A stretch of 54,608 bases of DNA from a virus (IMGVR_UViG_3300025904_000004:1-54608); one strand, 5' to 3'. Shown: positions 29,649-38,579, counted from the stretch's first letter. The notes: generated by a model from the sequence alone, not told the origin. Program-made: numbers and translations.

Positions 29649-31738
29649 TAAATGGTGTTTATGACTTTCAATAATTGCACCTCACAGTCTGACGGAATGG
29701 TGGCATTGTAATCGGTGATTTTGTTCAGCCTGAACAATACCCCATCCAGGTACACGTATTTTGAAAAATCAAGATCAAAGATATCTTTGGGTGTCAGGTA
29801 GAATTTTGCAGTCAATAGTTTACTGTCTTTGTCGGTAATCTCCGCCATGTAAGAACTCCAGTAAAGATTGAACTGTGTCTTGGTAAGGTCTCCCGTGGTC
29901 AGTGTAAAAAACAACTCGTGCAATACTCCAAAATTTAAATCATTGGTGGGGGCATCGGGGTCATCCAGGTGGCCGGCATATCCATAACTGGTTAATGACG
30001 CCAGCACGGTACCTGCATCTGCCGGGCCTGCTTTAATATCCCAGCTGGCAACACCGGTTATTTTTTTTGTCTGCATTATTCTTATGACGCTATCAACTGT
30101 TTCCTCAACTGGAGATGAGGCAGAGCCGGACCTTTTAAAGATGGTAGAATATATTTTTTCTTCACCGGCATAACCAACAAGCGGGCTAGACGCAAAGATT
30201 ATTTCAAGTTTACTTTTCTGACTTGCAAATTCAAATTCACTGTCGAATGTGTAGGAACCATAACCTTCGTTATACCTCTTTTTGTATAGGTCATTAAAAT
30301 AATCGGAATCATCCTTGTAATTGAAGTTGTATATCTTACTGTTTAGTTCCGACAATGGCTTTATTTTCAGCGGCTTGTTTCTGTTTAGCTTATAGGTCCA
30401 ATCGACGGCATTTGACGAGTCGGTAGAATAAAAATCAACGAATGGGGATATCAAAATCATTCTCTCATCAAACCTGTCTTCATAAACATAAAGGTTAAAA
30501 AGTTGCACAATCCCCATCAGGAAATCAATTTGCCTGACGTTTTGGGGAATGGAATCATTTATTAAAATGGTATCCCCAGGGTTTACGTTAATAGTTGTGG
30601 ACGCTGGCGCGGATACTAAAACTGACGCCTCACTAATATCCACAAAGGCGTCGTCATAGTCAAAGGCAACGTTCGATGCAATTGAAACCTCAAATTGTGT
30701 ATTAGTAACTATGGAAACACCTGACACATTAAACAAAACATCAATTACTCCGGGCCCAGGTTCATCCGTCGGCAACGAAAGCGTCTGTAATAATATCGGT
30801 AGAACAGAAGGATTGTTTTGGAATAAACTTATTTCAATGGCATTCCCATGGTACGTTCCCTTTACAATTACGGTCAGGTTTACGAAAATGGGAGTTGCCG
30901 CATTATATTGAATATCCTGCGAGCTAATAAGGCTAAAATCGGTACCGGTAAAAGAATCATAGGTTAACGGAATACCTGTGCCAGAATGCGCTGCAATGTC
31001 TATGCTATAGCCGGTTGTCGTTTTAGCAAGAGCCAGGAGGGTGCCCTTTTTTGAAAGCTTTTTTTGATTGTGGGGAATGATGAGTTTTTTAAATCTGGTA
31101 GTATTAAAAAGGTCACAGGTATACCGGAAGCCGGCGGCTGCAAACATTTTATCTATATACTCTTTTACGTACAATGCCGGCCGGAAGGTTCGTATATCCC
31201 AATTATGTTTTCCCACTGAGTAACTGCCATAGTCGATTAAAGGAAAATACAATCCGCTGCCAGGTGCCGCATCCCAACTGTTCGTTATTGCAGTCGCATC
31301 ATAGGTTGTATCATATGCTGAAAAGTCCAGGTCGCTTAAATACCCTGAACTCAGGGCAACGTTTAATGTGGTAAGATCCCCATTTAGAGCCACTTCATAT
31401 TCAATTCTTTCGCGGTCTTTATCAATCTCCAGCAAACGCATGCTCCCCTTAAACGTTTGGAGATTGTCCTGAAATATTATGCAGCTTGCGGACTTGGCAG
31501 CATTGAAATTGTATCCAATATTATCGGTATTTGGATAATACGGATTTGCCTGACCCAGTTCAAAAATGTTACCAAAGATGGCATTGTTATTTGCTGTTCC
31601 GGGTATTACAACTGTTTTACTGAAAGTAGTCTGCCTGCTGGCAAACTCTTTTACATCATCTATTGCAAATGTCAACAGGCTGCTGATATCAGCATTAATG
31701 TCGAGTCTTTTTCCTTGTACGAATATTTCGGTTATCAT
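29645..31738 (-). CDS. Distal tail/baseplate protein (putative)
   Basis: This 697-residue protein starts MITEIFVQGKRLDINADISS and has VKEFASRQTTFSKTVVIPGT, a pattern typical of large tail-tip proteins of Bacteroidota siphophages. Also visible are ALYVKEYIDKMFAAAGFRY and PQNVRQIDFLMGIVQLFNLY. These are hub-like segments. It overlaps both neighbours by four bases, and lies after the next tail gene and before the chaperone in transcription order. Exact role not known. Confidence 0.7.
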   Translation of the reverse strand: MITEIFVQGKRLDINADISSLLTFAIDDVKEFASRQTTFSKTVVIPGTANNNAIFGNIFELGQANPYYPNTDNIGYNFNAAKSASCIIFQDNLQTFKGSMRLLEIDKDRERIEYEVALNGDLTTLNVALSSGYLSDLDFSAYDTTYDATAITNSWDAAPGSGLYFPLIDYGSYSVGKHNWDIRTFRPALYVKEYIDKMFAAAGFRYTCDLFNTTRFKKLIIPHNQKKLSKKGTLLALAKTTTGYSIDIAAHSGTGIPLTYDSFTGTDFSLISSQDIQYNAATPIFVNLTVIVKGTYHGNAIEISLFQNNPSVLPILLQTLSLPTDEPGPGVIDVLFNVSGVSIVTNTQFEVSIASNVAFDYDDAFVDISEASVLVSAPASTTINVNPGDTILINDSIPQNVRQIDFLMGIVQLFNLYVYEDRFDERMILISPFVDFYSTDSSNAVDWTYKLNRNKPLKIKPLSELNSKIYNFNYKDDSDYFNDLYKKRYNEGYGSYTFDSEFEFASQKSKLEIIFASSPLVGYAGEEKIYSTIFKRSGSASSPVEETVDSVIRIMQTKKITGVASWDIKAGPADAGTVLASLTSYGYAGHLDDPDAPTNDLNFGVLHELFFTLTTGDLTKTQFNLYWSSYMAEITDKDSKLLTAKFYLTPKDIFDLDFSKYVYLDGVLFRLNKITDYNATIPSDCEVQLLKVINTIY

Positions 31739-32898
31739 CTGTATTGTGCATTTAGCTGATTGCCGAATTCAATATCGATGGTCAGGTTTGATACATCCTC
31801 GTTCACATTTTTCTTCTGCTCGTAGTTATTGGCAGCAATAACACATGGGAAAAAATATCCGCCGTCCTCCAGGTATACCATGGGTGAAATAATCAATTCT
31901 TGCAGCCAGATATATTCATCATCCGGAAGTAGATCGGAATTAAGGCTCATCTTTTCTACATATTGAACCGAATAGGTAGACCGGCTTTCGTTGTATACTT
32001 TATTGGCTGTTTTGTAAAAAGGAATGCCATCGCTTCCTACCTGGTAGCGGAGTTTGCCAAAATCTTTGCGCTCAATGTCTATGGTATTGTGGCTCACCTT
32101 GCTGAATATCTTGGTTTCAAACCCACCATATTTATTTAAGAAATGAAGCGTATAAGGCTGATAAGTTGGCTCACAGACAACTTTAAACCAGTAAGTAAGT
32201 GTGCCCACCTGCACGCTATATGAAGTCGTTGCCGGGGTTATAGTACCCGGCTGCAGGTATATTAAATTCTGTGGCCCCACGTTTAAGACAAGCAGGTTAT
32301 TTGCATCTGCAGGTGTAATATCTGCCTCGTATTGAATGCCATCACCATAGGGTGTTACAATCACATGCACTACCGATGTTACTGTTGGGAAGTAGGGAAT
32401 AAAGCAATAGGAGCTGGAAAAAAGTACTTCGCTGCTTACAGGCCGGTTGCTAGCAATGGTATTCAGGAAAGGAGAAAGGCTGGTGCTCTGTCCTTTTAAG
32501 CGGCCATTATAATTATTGTAGAATGTTCTGGCGATATCATCGGTGACGTTATAGTAAGAGGTAAAAGCATATTCCTCTCCAAACTTCATCTGAACGGAAA
32601 GATTGAATATGCCCGGACCCATGATTTGAGAAACGAGCGTTCCGGTGGTAGGGTCGAAAATAACTTTCAAATAATTCCTTACTATTTGGCTGACATTGAA
32701 TATTCCAATACCGGTAACCGGGTCGGGCACTTTTTTTACCCTGGCAACCAGAACGCCGCCCACATATACGTCAGCAATAAATTTATAATTAGGATAAGTT
32801 ACCGGGTCGGCCGTCTTGACGGTTTCGGAAACGGTGTAAATCAGGTCATCCTGAATGGATGAGTAAGCCGGTGGAGTGTAAACAATTGTAAGCGCCAT
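31735..32898 (-). CDS. Tail-tip protein (putative)
   Basis: This 387-residue beta-rich protein starts MALTIVYTPPAYSSIQDDL. It has YVGGVLVARVKKVPDPVTG, GIGIFNVSQIVRNYL, LHFLNKYGGFETKIFSKVSH and YFFPCVIAANNYEQKKNVNE. These are hallmarks of a family paired with the 697-residue tail-tip protein in Bacteroidota siphophages. Its start codon lies within an inverted repeat (32891-32922), which may control translation. Confidence 0.7.
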   Translation of the reverse strand: MALTIVYTPPAYSSIQDDLIYTVSETVKTADPVTYPNYKFIADVYVGGVLVARVKKVPDPVTGIGIFNVSQIVRNYLKVIFDPTTGTLVSQIMGPGIFNLSVQMKFGEEYAFTSYYNVTDDIARTFYNNYNGRLKGQSTSLSPFLNTIASNRPVSSEVLFSSSYCFIPYFPTVTSVVHVIVTPYGDGIQYEADITPADANNLLVLNVGPQNLIYLQPGTITPATTSYSVQVGTLTYWFKVVCEPTYQPYTLHFLNKYGGFETKIFSKVSHNTIDIERKDFGKLRYQVGSDGIPFYKTANKVYNESRSTYSVQYVEKMSLNSDLLPDDEYIWLQELIISPMVYLEDGGYFFPCVIAANNYEQKKNVNEDVSNLTIDIEFGNQLNAQYR

Positions 32899-32922
32899 AT
32901 TGGTAAATATGGAAATGGCGCT
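32891..32922 (-). promoter_or_regulatory. Inverted repeat over a start codon, with TATTTACCAA motif (copy 4)
   Basis: On the minus strand AGCGCCAT (32915-32922) pairs with ATGGCGCT (32891-32898), which holds the start codon of the 31735-32898 gene. An alternative inner stem CCATATT/AATATGG is possible. The motif TATTTACCAA is in the loop (32900-32909). The layout suggests a start-codon hairpin. Confidence 0.6.
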
Positions 32923-32929
32923 TTTGTTT

Positions 32930-33553
32930 TTATGGTTGAATAGAATCGATGATATCTATTTTTAAAGCTGCTCCCAAGCGGTCAGAAATCTTGTTGCTGG
33001 TGCTGGTGACTGCTTTATCCAGGAAGCCCGTAGGTTTTAACCCCTGCATTTTTATTGTACGTGCCAAAGCGAAGGCGCCTTGCCTGGCAAGGTCAACGTT
33101 CTTTTTTTCCTGCCTTCCATAAGTGCCGTATTTTTTCACATCCTTTACAGATGTTCTTCTTTTTGCTCCTTTGATATATTCCTCAAACGCTTTTACCATA
33201 TTCTCAGATGGATATGGTGTTTTGAAAGAATAACCTGCAGTGCTCCTGCCTGATTGTAAGCCCTTCACGCCCTTATTTACAAATCGGCCATAGAAGTTCA
33301 TCAGGATATCAGTGCGTATAATGTTGCCATTCTGAATAGGCTCATCAACAATCAGAGAGGCAGACAGCTTGCCTGTGGCGATATTGTTTCCCTCTATCAG
33401 GTTCTTCTGCGCATCGTCCACCAGCTCACCAGCCAAAAGAAATAATTCTGTCAGTGTATTGCGTGGAAGGATGCCAGGTTCGTTTTTCCCGGTATCCAAT
33501 GTATCCAGGAATCCTTCTGCAAGTAGTTTTGCCTGTGCTTTTGTTATGGACAT
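32930..33553 (-). CDS. HK97 gp10-like tail completion protein (putative)
   Basis: This 207-residue protein has RNTLTELFLLAGELVDDAQK, FYGRFVNKGVKGLQSG and a C-terminal MQGLKPTGFLDKAVTSTSNK. The G-x-K-x-TGFLDxA end is typical of HK97 gp10-like neck and tail-completion proteins. It lies between two hairpins with the coiled-coil gene upstream. Confidence 0.65.
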   Translation of the reverse strand: MSITKAQAKLLAEGFLDTLDTGKNEPGILPRNTLTELFLLAGELVDDAQKNLIEGNNIATGKLSASLIVDEPIQNGNIIRTDILMNFYGRFVNKGVKGLQSGRSTAGYSFKTPYPSENMVKAFEEYIKGAKRRTSVKDVKKYGTYGRQEKKNVDLARQGAFALARTIKMQGLKPTGFLDKAVTSTSNKISDRLGAALKIDIIDSIQP

Positions 33554-33567
33554 ATCTGAAAAAAATT

Positions 33568-33593
33568 AAAGCCCCGCAATAATACAGGGCTTT
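33568..33593 (-). terminator. Hairpin between 33614 and 33553 genes
   Basis: AAAGCCC and GGGCTTT arms (7 bp) enclose a 12-base loop. On the minus strand AATTTTTTTC follows. Good rho-independent layout; some readthrough must occur for the tail genes, unless they have their own start at the downstream motif. Confidence 0.65.
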
Positions 33594-33613
33594 TTAAACT
33601 TACATTACATAGT

Positions 33614-33994
33614 TTAAGCGGCAGGTGTATTGGCGGCAACCGCTGCTGCGAGAGCATCTTTCTTTGCTGACACATCAGCAATTGTAGATGTCAAAGAATC
33701 AACGACAGCCTGCTGAGCTACGGGGTCGTTTGATGCAAGAGCGTCTGCTAATTGCTGTTTGATACCTGCCAATGTTGTACTGAATCCGCCGATAAGGGTA
33801 ACGGCGGAATCGATAACCGTGTCTTCTGCCTGCACGGCTGCAATTAATGCTGTGTTCTGATCCTGAATGTCTTTTAATGTTGCCATGATTTGTTCTTGTT
33901 TTTTACTGTTATTAATAACTAAATCAAGGATCTTATCAATCTTCTCAGCGGGAAGGTCGATAACCAATTGGCCAATGTGAAGATGAATATCCAT
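33614..33994 (-). CDS. Coiled-coil phage protein
   Basis: This 126-residue protein has a short N-terminal strand-helix (MDIHLHIGQLVIDLPAEKID). A second possible start is at residue 37. A helical part with ALIAAVQAEDTVIDSAVTLI follows, then an Ala-rich tail. Small helical proteins with the x-T-VIDSAVTLI core are common in Bacteroidota phages near structural genes; role unknown. The motif TATTTACCAG (34010-34019) lies 15 bases before the ATG. Confidence 0.65.
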   Translation of the reverse strand: MDIHLHIGQLVIDLPAEKIDKILDLVINNSKKQEQIMATLKDIQDQNTALIAAVQAEDTVIDSAVTLIGGFSTTLAGIKQQLADALASNDPVAQQAVVDSLTSTIADVSAKKDALAAAVAANTPAA

Positions 33995-34009
33995 GATGAA
34001 ACGTTTATA

Positions 34010-34019
34010 CTGGTAAATA
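34010..34019 (-). promoter_or_regulatory. TATTTACCAG start-site motif, copy 5
   Basis: Minus-strand ATATTTACCAGTATAAACG lies 15 bases upstream of the ATG at 33994, farther than in the other four copies. It is downstream of a terminator (34071-34099), where a new promoter would be useful. Confidence 0.5.
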
Positions 34020-34070
34020 TGGAAAGAGAGGTTTTGTTTCCCGAAGCAGGAATTAAATTGACGTTAACAA

Positions 34071-34099
34071 AAAAGCCCCGCATTTCTGCTGAGGCTTTT
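34071..34099 (-). terminator. Terminator after the terminase unit
   Basis: AAAAGCC...GGCTTTT arms with an inner GCA/TGC extension; on the minus strand six Ts follow. It overlaps the stop of the 39-codon gene and divides terminase from the tail genes. Confidence 0.65.
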
Positions 34100-34218
34100 T
34101 ATTCGAGCCGCGCCAGGTTTAACTGACCAGACGAACCGCCAATGATTTCATAAATACCATTGTCGGAAATATAGGTCAGTATTCCGCTGGCTGATACGGC
34201 CATAACGGAGCTGAGCAT
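34099..34218 (-). CDS. 39-residue protein after large terminase
   Basis: ATG 34218 gives a 39-residue peptide starting MLSSVMAVSASG, with ILTYISDNGIYEIIGGSSG. The stop lies in the stem of the next terminator. It begins 28 bases after the terminase stop. The sequence looks protein-like (beta strands, no rare residues), but the size makes the call uncertain. Confidence 0.45.
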   Translation of the reverse strand: MLSSVMAVSASGILTYISDNGIYEIIGGSSGQLNLARLE

Positions 34219-34245
34219 GTGGGCAAAGTAAGTAATTAATGGGAT

Positions 34246-35571
34246 TTACCAAACAGAAATCTCTCCGCCAGAATGCGCCGTCTGCCATTTGTGCCATGCA
34301 AGCGCCAGCCCGCAGACATCATCATCATGCTCACCCTCCGGTGCACTGTATACTACCCCTGTGCGTGTATAAGTTATTTCAAATTGCTCCAGCTGGTGAC
34401 GGAGTTTTCCAGTACCATTAATTACATCTCCATCATCCGCGATTAGCAGTTTGCGTTGTTGGATGCCAACTGCGAGGCCCTCCATTAAACGCTGCTTGCT
34501 CTGTTGGGTGAAGATATAACCTTCTACATCAGACCTTGATTGCTGCACCTGTGACAGCACCACATCACCGACGCCTGTACTGTCCATGGCCACAGGCTTT
34601 GGTGGCAGATGTTGTATCGTTGCAATCACATGCGGCCATCCTGTTCGCTTAAAGTTTTGATAGTGGCTCATTGTTCCGAGCTTATCTAAACCGATGATTG
34701 AGCAGCTATCTACTTTATTGGCCACATCGGCCCCATAGCATACAGACGGTTGACTACTCAATGTCGGATAACAGATAGCAGAAATATACTTCAGACCAAA
34801 AGGATTGTTACCATCCTCGCTGGCTTCCGCCATATAGAGAGAATTAAACACAGCCTCTGGAAGGTCATTCTTTGCCGCTTCAATTTCCTCAATGAATGGC
34901 CTACCGTCTTTTGTTTTCATACCCGCCGCCGCAGCATCATAGGCTGTTATCTTAAAATATTGATAATCCTTTTCCTGACCGGCCTTTGCGCGCATTGCCA
35001 GTTTTACTCCCCAATTCTTCTTTGAAGTGGCATTGCCAATGAACTTACATTTTCCACCGGTGCTGGTGAGTGTGGAGCGTAATGCAAACCATGCGGCCTC
35101 TCGCGCCCTGGTAAACTCATCAAAGACTATAGCATATACATCATCACCATAAAGATTATCCGGCTTCTCTGCAGTCTTGAAATGGATTTTAACACCGGTA
35201 ATCAATGTAATAATAAGATTTGTTTCATTCGCTGTGAAGAAATCTCTATCGCTGAGCTGGCTCTTCATACGACCATACGCAATCTTTGCCTGCCCAAATG
35301 TAGGGGCTACCCACCACACAGATAAGTTAAGCAGCCCCGGGTCAGTATTTTGAATAAAGATTACTTTGCCGCCATCTTCTTTCATCACCGTTTGCCGCAT
35401 AGTTGGCTTGGCGCCACACTGAAGAGCCTCTTCAAAAAGCCATACAACATGGGATGCCGTCTTACCAACCTTGGTGGATGCAAGTGTTACCGTATATCTG
35501 GCTGGACTATCAATGATTTCTTTTTGGTAGCTATATAAGGGAGGGCGGGTATAATTTATTTCTCTAACCAT
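34246..35571 (-). CDS. terL: Terminase large subunit
   Basis: This 441-residue protein has the packaging ATPase and nuclease. Walker A is ASTKVGKT (31-38), Walker B VYAIVFDEF (145-153, D151-E152), and the coupling motif GNAT (179-182). Nuclease acids are D282 (YGADVANKVDS), D330 (AMDSTGVGD) and D416-D418 (GEHDDDVCGLALAW). The ATPase has an insertion around residues 52-85. It pairs with the small subunit at 41208, 5.6 kb away, with the sugar cassette between; the two subunits are usually adjacent. Confidence 0.93.
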   Translation of the reverse strand: MVREINYTRPPLYSYQKEIIDSPARYTVTLASTKVGKTASHVVWLFEEALQCGAKPTMRQTVMKEDGGKVIFIQNTDPGLLNLSVWWVAPTFGQAKIAYGRMKSQLSDRDFFTANETNLIITLITGVKIHFKTAEKPDNLYGDDVYAIVFDEFTRAREAAWFALRSTLTSTGGKCKFIGNATSKKNWGVKLAMRAKAGQEKDYQYFKITAYDAAAAGMKTKDGRPFIEEIEAAKNDLPEAVFNSLYMAEASEDGNNPFGLKYISAICYPTLSSQPSVCYGADVANKVDSCSIIGLDKLGTMSHYQNFKRTGWPHVIATIQHLPPKPVAMDSTGVGDVVLSQVQQSRSDVEGYIFTQQSKQRLMEGLAVGIQQRKLLIADDGDVINGTGKLRHQLEQFEITYTRTGVVYSAPEGEHDDDVCGLALAWHKWQTAHSGGEISVW

Positions 35572-35574
35572 AGA

Positions 35575-36765
35575 CTATCGTTCTATGATTTTTAATTTGG
35601 GCAGCGGCACAATGAATTTTCCGCCATCGTTTAGGTAATCAGCTTCCCGTTTCACAAACTCATCAATAAAATGCCACGGAAGTATTAGCAGATAATCCGG
35701 CTTTAATCTCCGCATTTCCCGTTCAGATATAATCGGGATGTCAGTTCCAATAGTTCTCAGACCAACTTTACATTCTTGCTTTTCGGCTATTGCTGTGATT
35801 AGCGTATTATCCAGACCAAAGTACTGAAGGAGCGTGTTACCCTTTGTACTGGCTCCGTATGCCATTATTGTTTTGCCATCCTGCACAAGGCGGGCGATGG
35901 TTGTTGTGATATCATATTTCAGTATTTGAAGTCTGTTATCAAATTCTGCCCAGGTTATTACACTATCAAGCCGCATCTCATTTTCCATGCGCAGCAATGA
36001 ATCCATACGGAATTTGCACACATCCTGGTATTGCTGAGTGGCAAATGGCTGTCCTTTTTTCTTCACAAATATTCTGAATGAACCACCATTCACATCATTG
36101 AGTGTACAATCCACTATCTCAAACCCGTTAGGCTCTAGCACCTTCTTCATAGATGACAAGCTATGGTAGTAAACATGCTCTGAAAGAATATTGTCAAATG
36201 CAAGCTGCTGAATCATCAATGGCGTATAGCTGAGCTGCAAAACCCATATTCCACCCTCAGCCAGTACTTCGTATACGTCTTTAACAAAAGTGCTGTAATC
36301 CTCGATATCATAAAACATTGCAATGGTGGTGATAACCGCAGCCTGCATACCGTTTACCAGTTCCTTTTTAAAGTAATCATTAAAAACAATTGCATGACTT
36401 TGCGACTGACTATAGATGCTTTTTTCGCAAGGGTCGATATTAAAGCGAATAAAATTATCCGGAACAAACGATAGTAGTGTTCCGTCATTTCCTGCGATAT
36501 CAAACCATCCCTGGCCATAGTTTGAATTTACATGCGGTAAAATACTATCCACCACGTCCTTCAGCGCCGCCTTCATTGTCTCATTCGTTCCTGACCGGTA
36601 CCAGTATTTACCAAACATACTGCTCAGCGGAGCGGTTGTTTCAAGGCGTGGAGCTCCTATTTTTTCATCCAGCACGAGTTTCAGCTCATGCTTAATTCCA
36701 GGTTCTTCGCCTGGTTTTAGAAAATCGCTCACATATATCTCTCCGAGATTAAGTAGTTCTACCAT
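35575..36765 (-). CDS. Sugar C-methyltransferase-like SAM enzyme
   Basis: This 396-residue protein follows the plan of NDP-hexose C-methyltransferases. The SAM motif is FDIAGNDGTLL (88-98), followed by IEDYSTFVKDVYEVLAEGGI and LSEHVYYHSLSSMKKVLEPN. The C-terminal domain has IMAYGASTKGNTLLQYFG and LKPDYLLILPWHFIDEFVKR. The N-terminal zinc domain normal for this family is shortened and lacks its CxxC pairs. It overlaps the small gene upstream by 17 bases and ends three bases before terL. It likely adds a methyl to a sugar nucleotide or glycan; substrate unknown. Confidence 0.85.
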   Translation of the reverse strand: MVELLNLGEIYVSDFLKPGEEPGIKHELKLVLDEKIGAPRLETTAPLSSMFGKYWYRSGTNETMKAALKDVVDSILPHVNSNYGQGWFDIAGNDGTLLSFVPDNFIRFNIDPCEKSIYSQSQSHAIVFNDYFKKELVNGMQAAVITTIAMFYDIEDYSTFVKDVYEVLAEGGIWVLQLSYTPLMIQQLAFDNILSEHVYYHSLSSMKKVLEPNGFEIVDCTLNDVNGGSFRIFVKKKGQPFATQQYQDVCKFRMDSLLRMENEMRLDSVITWAEFDNRLQILKYDITTTIARLVQDGKTIMAYGASTKGNTLLQYFGLDNTLITAIAEKQECKVGLRTIGTDIPIISEREMRRLKPDYLLILPWHFIDEFVKREADYLNDGGKFIVPLPKLKIIER

Positions 36766-36973
36766 AAAGCTTTATTGAATTGGTTTTATCGCCCAGCCGT
36801 TCGTTTATTTCGTTTATCAAATCGTTGCGCTGCTGATTGAGCCCATTGGTTGCCCGGGTGGCATCGGCAATGGTTTTATCGGTGGCTCCTGGCTCGCGCT
36901 TAATATCCTCTGCCTTGAATATTTTGAGATTCACAATCACCAGCTTGTCAATCAAACTACCTACAGTATCCAT
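36749..36973 (-). CDS. DUF4254-like small helical protein
   Basis: This 74-residue protein starts MDTVGSLIDKLVIVNLKIFK and continues with a helix NGLNQQRNDLINEINERLGD. The pattern is that of small DUF4254-type proteins that accompany glycan genes in Bacteroidota. It overlaps both neighbours. Its role may be structural support of a glycosyl-transfer complex; this is inference from context. Confidence 0.65.
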   Translation of the reverse strand: MDTVGSLIDKLVIVNLKIFKAEDIKREPGATDKTIADATRATNGLNQQRNDLINEINERLGDKTNSIKLYGRTT

Positions 36974-37152
36974 CGGTTACATTTTAAATTTGCTGCCAAT
37001 AAAACAAAATACAATGCCAACTCCCGCTTGCACCGTTCGCCCTTCTTGCTTTGCCTTATCCACATTATGTAAGCGTAAGGAATAGTGAAAGGGACTGTTA
37101 GCCATGCAATACTTAGAATAATAATTCCCATTATCTTTTTTAAGGTTTCCAT
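36961..37152 (-). CDS. Small membrane protein in sugar cassette
   Basis: This 63-residue protein has one or two hydrophobic segments (residues about 7-29 and 44-54), with a basic loop RQSKKGERCKRE. It overlaps the GT9-like gene by 13 bases and the next gene by 13. It may anchor the sugar enzymes at the membrane. The call rests on tight packing; family unknown. Confidence 0.5.
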   Translation of the reverse strand: METLKKIMGIIILSIAWLTVPFTIPYAYIMWIRQSKKGERCKRELALYFVLLAANLKCNRWIL

Positions 37153-37832
37153 GTTGCCAGGTTAATAATGATTTCGCGAGGCATCAGCAGGCTGCTGCAA
37201 GTATGACCGGGCGCTTGTTCAATCCGGTAATTAATGCCCAGCCCCATAGCAATGGTACTCATGGCTGAATAGCAACCCGTAAATATATTGGCGTATTTAA
37301 TCAGGTAGGCTGCATGCATAAAGTCAGATTGCAGAAATTTTGCCTTTGTTTTAAAAAGAGCCTGAAACCATTTGTACTCACTTTCATATCCAATGAAATA
37401 GCAGTCACTTGAAAAACCCAGTAAATAATCAACCTCTGTTTTCCAGTCGAAATTGGGGTCTGCATAATTTGTAGTGCGATTTATTACAGAATAATTGGTA
37501 AGGGAAAATGGCGGACCATCAAGCTCTGGAATTGTTAACCAACCGTCCCGCCAGCTTTCATCCTTTAATCCCTGTGCCGTTAAATGCGCGGTAATTAGGT
37601 TACTATGATGACCGGCATATTCACGGAATTTATCCAGGTTAACGCAGTCGCCAGGTGGATTGGATGTTATAAACACATTTTCGATATATGGTTGTTTACG
37701 GATAAGCTGTGCAATACTGATTGCGCGGCTTTCATCATATGGATGAATATAAAGTGTCCCACCACCCATAGCCTTGATTGTTGGAAGACTGAATATTATA
37801 TCGCCGGTTGCACCAGAATGTTTAAAGTTCAT
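37140..37832 (-). CDS. Glycosyltransferase, GT9/heptosyltransferase-like
   Basis: ATG 37832 (230 residues) is chosen by its ATGA overlap with the gene before it. The frame before it has no support. The N terminus MNFKHSGATGDIIFSLPTIK is the classic GT9 start (GxxGDxxxxxP). Also seen: LYIHPYDESRAISIAQLIRK and FTGCYSAMSTIAMGLGI, where a late GT-B donor site would sit. It is about two thirds of the usual GT9 length. It may transfer a sugar in phage or host glycan; the acceptor is unknown. Confidence 0.75.
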   Translation of the reverse strand: MNFKHSGATGDIIFSLPTIKAMGGGTLYIHPYDESRAISIAQLIRKQPYIENVFITSNPPGDCVNLDKFREYAGHHSNLITAHLTAQGLKDESWRDGWLTIPELDGPPFSLTNYSVINRTTNYADPNFDWKTEVDYLLGFSSDCYFIGYESEYKWFQALFKTKAKFLQSDFMHAAYLIKYANIFTGCYSAMSTIAMGLGINYRIEQAPGHTCSSLLMPREIIINLATWKP

Positions 37833-38056
37833 ATAGATATCATTGAAATTTCGTTTGCTTTTTCGGGTACATAGTAGACGCCATGTTCGAACATATTCTT
37901 TACATGAACCAGGCTGCAACCCTTTAGCTCTTGGCCATGTCCTTCAGATGAGATAAGAATAAGGTCCACTTCTGTTTCACGGATAGCCGATACCCTTGCC
38001 GTTTGGGTGAAATGCTGAGACTTAAATTCCAGTCCTATTGTAATCGGCACTGTCAT
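37829..38056 (-). CDS. Small hypothetical protein
   Basis: This 75-residue beta-rich protein starts MTVPITIGLEFKSQHFTQTA and overlaps both neighbours by four bases (ATGA). It may be an SH3-like fold. No family recognised. Its role is likely tied to the glycan cassette by packing. Confidence 0.6.
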   Translation of the reverse strand: MTVPITIGLEFKSQHFTQTARVSAIRETEVDLILISSEGHGQELKGCSLVHVKNMFEHGVYYVPEKANEISMISI

Positions 38057-38376
38057 TTTCTGAAACGGTTTTTGTGTTTATGAGAAGGGAACGTCACATG
38101 CACTTCTTTGATGGGCGCCGGAATGATGGGGTTGGTAACCGGGTCAGGATTGTTCTGCAGGTATTCATCGTACAACCGGTAAAGCAATGTCACCATATCC
38201 GCTACGCAGGGTGGGCACCAGAGGTCTGAAGTGTAATTGGGATTAAACTCTTCCCGCATTATCCGCTGCATGCCTTCCCGTTCATTTGAACTCAGATGGC
38301 GCATATACTGCGCTCTTACAAGCGTGGTGTGGTGATGGCGGTTAGCTTCAAGGAATGCACGGTTTTCTGGTTTCAT
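38053..38376 (-). CDS. Conserved hypothetical protein (RHHHTTLVRA family)
   Basis: This 107-residue protein has ANRHHHTTLVRAQYMRHLSS, MREEFNPNYTSDLWCPPCVA and DMVTLLYRLYDEYL. The W-C-x-x-C-V-ADMV core recurs in Bacteroidota phage proteins near terminase or sugar genes. The CPPC could bind metal. The tail is basic (SHKHKNRFRK). Function unknown. Confidence 0.65.
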   Translation of the reverse strand: MKPENRAFLEANRHHHTTLVRAQYMRHLSSNEREGMQRIMREEFNPNYTSDLWCPPCVADMVTLLYRLYDEYLQNNPDPVTNPIIPAPIKEVHVTFPSHKHKNRFRK

Positions 38377-38579
38377 GATTTATCCATTGGATTTAAATTG
38401 TCAAATCCTAACCCTAATTTGAGTTCTAAAAGTTCTTTTTTGAAATAAAAAAGTGTCTCTGAATATTGTATTAACTCCCACCCTTTATCACCATAGAAAT
38501 TCAATATTTTTTCAAACAGTATACACTGGCTTTCATTCATAGCATCCTCAATTCCGATAACTTTATATACGTATTTCAT
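38373..38579 (-). CDS. DUF4177-like small protein
   Basis: This 68-residue protein has the DUF4177 pattern: YKVIGIEDAMNE at the start, then LNFYGDKGWELIQYSETLFY ending in FKKE. It overlaps neighbours by four bases on each side. Role unknown. Confidence 0.65.
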   Translation of the reverse strand: MKYVYKVIGIEDAMNESQCILFEKILNFYGDKGWELIQYSETLFYFKKELLELKLGLGFDNLNPMDKS

